Source: DATLCI01 sp046714215 (lineage in GTDB: Bacteria; Acidobacteriota; Terriglobia; Terriglobales; Acidobacteriaceae). Taken from it: a stretch of 7,044 nt of DNA. The notes below the pieces were generated by a model that worked only from the letters and a program-made list of their open reading frames with translations, was not told the DNA's origin and did no database searches. The translations under genes were made by a program, and so were the position numbers. Location: the NCBI GenBank assembly GCA_046714215.1, contig JBKKBM010000133.1, positions 1 through 7,044 of the forward strand, given 5' to 3'. Every line of letters begins with the position of its first letter. Position 1 is the stretch's first letter. This document shows, piece after piece, positions 6,052-7,044 of this stretch.

Positions 6052-6843
6052 CTATTTGCCGGCGTTCGCTTTGGCAGCGTGGAATGTCATGGTGGCGAAA
6101 AAGTGATGCCACTCAAACTCGGGATCATCCGCAGGGATCGAGTGGATGAGGCGGGCGTACCACAACCCTTGCCCTGTCAGCTTCAGTTCGGCGATCCCGT
6201 CCTTGTCTGTTCGTGTGACTACCGGGAACTGGTGCGCTTCTGGCGAAGCTCCTTCATTCACTGCCGCGACCTGCGCGTTAACCAGGGGCTTACCGCGGAA
6301 TAAAACTCGTACACGAAAACCTGAGACTTGCGGCAACGCGGAGGGGTCATTCAACGGCACGATCTCAAGTGCATGCCCAATCGGTTCAGAAAGCATCTCA
6401 AGCTTGGGCGTGCCCAGAATCAGTTTCGAATAACGTGAATACAAATAGTTGACTTCGCTGCCCGCGCCAGCTCCCGTTTGTGCGATGACATGTTGGAGCC
6501 CTTCGCCGCGCACAAACTCGGAAAATCGCTTGCGGTCGAGTTTGTTCAACCTGGGCTGGACAATCATCTCGACGATACCGTTCTTGCCCGCCGGTGAAGG
6601 CGCACAGAATTGCTTCTCCAGAAAAGTCCCGTTGAGTTTCTCGGTTCGGTCGTGAAATCGCGCCTGGAAAGCGGTGACCCGGTCGACGGTCGGGGCATTG
6701 ACAGTATCCGGGAACCGTTCGCCGATGCGCGCACAGATCTTGCCTTCCGCGCCAGGCACACCGGCCACCAGCCACATGTCGTGGGCGGCCGAAGCTGAAG
6801 AGAGAACAAAAAGCATTAGAGCCAGCCCGAGTGTGCTTCGCAT
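6052..6843 (-). CDS. Exported DUF4198-family protein
   Basis: 263-residue periplasmic protein resembling the DUF4198 family (PF10670), often found near metal transport genes; its biochemical role is not settled. The signal peptide MRSTLGLALMLFVLSSASAA (1-20) is followed by HDMWL, the usual AHD.WL start of the family. Further family-like blocks are YLYSRYSKLIL (133-143), EPIGHALEIVPLNDPSALP (153-171), and RVRVLFRGKPLVNAQVAA (177-194), which is a carboxypeptidase-regulatory-like beta domain. TDKDGIAELKLTGQGLWYARLIH (212-234, quoted in part) and a His-containing end (EWHHFFATMTFH, 244-255) follow. Mature cysteines are C37 and C80. The reading frame is open for 27 more codons upstream (to 6924), but I chose 6843 because the signal peptide starts there and CAGGGGGG lies just before it. 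It is separated by 242 bp from the next gene and may be its own unit. A link to the metal pump is inferred from position. Confidence 0.85.
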   Translation of the reverse strand: MRSTLGLALMLFVLSSASAAHDMWLVAGVPGAEGKICARIGERFPDTVNAPTVDRVTAFQARFHDRTEKLNGTFLEKQFCAPSPAGKNGIVEMIVQPRLNKLDRKRFSEFVRGEGLQHVIAQTGAGAGSEVNYLYSRYSKLILGTPKLEMLSEPIGHALEIVPLNDPSALPQVSGFRVRVLFRGKPLVNAQVAAVNEGASPEAHQFPVVTRTDKDGIAELKLTGQGLWYARLIHSIPADDPEFEWHHFFATMTFHAAKANAGK

Positions 6844-6871
6844 GAACCCCCCTGTAAGCGATCGTGCGCAC

Positions 6872-6880
6872 TCTAATAGA
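6872..6880. repeat. 9-bp palindrome TCTAATAGA, copy 2
   Basis: It lies 29 bases upstream of the DUF4198 start and matches the palindrome upstream of the Cys-rich gene (5863-5871). Its position within the weak -10 region suggests either a common regulator site or just shared promoter composition. Confidence 0.35.
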
Positions 6881-6930
6881 AAAAGGACTGCCTTGTCAGC
6901 AGCACCTCTGCCATCTCCCGGCATCTTTCA

Positions 6931-6946
6931 TGGAAGAACTGTTCCA
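6931..6946. repeat. Inverted repeat TGGAAGAACTGTTCCA
   Basis: Outer arms TGGAA/TTCCA with an overlapping inner GAAC-T-GTTC. It sits about 90 bases upstream of the DUF4198 gene and directly before the ATG of the possible plus-strand gene. An operator function is possible but unsupported beyond symmetry. Confidence 0.3.
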
Positions 6947-7044
6947 ATGCCCTCAGAAACCAATCTCTTAGCTACGCTGACTAGGCTCATCTTCTGGCGG
7001 ACGCTTGCCCCCTGGGAATACGGTCGGCGTGTAAGGAAGATTCG
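6947..7044 (+). CDS. Possible start of a divergent gene, cut by the window edge
   Basis: The plus frame is open from ATG 6947 to the end: 32 full codons beginning MPSETNLLATLTRLIFW and continuing RTLAPWEYGRRVRKI. GGAAGA at 6932-6937 could be its ribosome site, at a spacing of nine bases. The Trp/Tyr-rich basic segment could precede a membrane domain, but no family is recognisable from so little. A minus frame is also open from 7044 to a TGA at 6930-6928, so the coding strand is not certain. Confidence 0.3.
   Translation, partial: MPSETNLLATLTRLIFWRTLAPWEYGRRVRKI

Larger units (their letters stand above)
6844..6946. other. Upstream region of the DUF4198 gene, possibly divergent promoter region
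   Basis: About 100 bp upstream of the minus-strand DUF4198 start. On the minus strand CTGACA (6899-6894) and TATTAG (6878-6873) are separated by only 15 bases, so they are a weak sigma-70 candidate. The region also contains the TCTAATAGA palindrome (6872-6880) and the inverted repeat at 6931-6946. If the plus-strand frame at 6947 is a gene, this is a divergent promoter region. Confidence 0.4.

Noticed and set aside
6844..6924. 27-residue N-terminal extension of the DUF4198 protein
   Set aside because: It would bury the clear signal peptide that begins at 6843, and there is a good ribosome site right before 6843.
6928..7044. Minus-strand frame open from the right edge to a TGA at 6930-6928, possible gene tail
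   Set aside because: The 38 residues have no recognisable feature and compete with the plus-strand frame; nothing favours it enough to list.

Overview
The window is moderately GC-rich bacterial DNA, almost entirely coded on the minus strand. It carries a heavy-metal efflux locus of the CzcCBA/CusCBA (HME-RND) type and its likely upstream regulatory genes. The layout and protein style (lipoprotein adaptor, TolC protein with an ordinary signal peptide, DUF4198 exported protein, Cys-rich exported peptide) suggest a Gram-negative soil or sediment bacterium. My best guess is Acidobacteriota, but this rests on protein style only and no marker gene is present.

Reading along the minus strand, from high to low coordinates: (1) 6843-6052 encodes an exported DUF4198-type protein. 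(2) 6051-5810 is a 242-bp intergenic region with a candidate extracytoplasmic-function (ECF) type promoter. (3) 5809-5447 encodes a small exported protein with a striking Cys cluster. (4) 5446-5355 is a 92-base leader able to form a large imperfect stem plus a GC-rich hairpin. (5) 5354-4836 encodes an ECF sigma-like protein. (6) 4833-4435 encodes a second, more divergent sigma-like protein. (7) 4438-3224 encodes a TolC-family outer-membrane channel (CzcC type). (8) 3227-2043 encodes a lipoprotein membrane-fusion adaptor (CzcB type). (9) 2032 to the left edge encodes the first 677 residues of an RND pump (CzcA/CusA family), whose C-terminal third lies outside the window. At the right edge (6947 onward) a short plus-strand reading frame may be the start of a divergent gene.

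The five genes from 5354 to position 1 are joined by gaps of 2 and 10 bases or 4-base ATGA overlaps, so they almost certainly form one translationally coupled operon. The small Cys-rich gene sits 92 bases upstream and may belong to it. The inferred logic is that a periplasmic Cys-rich protein and two sigma-like proteins control, or are made together with, a tripartite pump exporting a metal ion from periplasm or cytoplasm across the outer membrane. This recalls the cnrYXH-cnrCBA nickel/cobalt locus of Cupriavidus, where an ECF sigma factor (CnrH) drives efflux genes. Here, however, no CnrY- or CnrX-like anti-sigma or sensor is recognisable, and the second sigma-like protein and the Cys-rich protein occupy their places. 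The pump lacks the CusA methionine triad and has acidic residues at two CzcA-like periplasmic positions, so a divalent cation (Zn, Co, Cd or Ni) is the more likely substrate, although its TM4 motif looks CusA-like.

No tRNA, rRNA, CRISPR array, insertion sequence or phage gene was seen.
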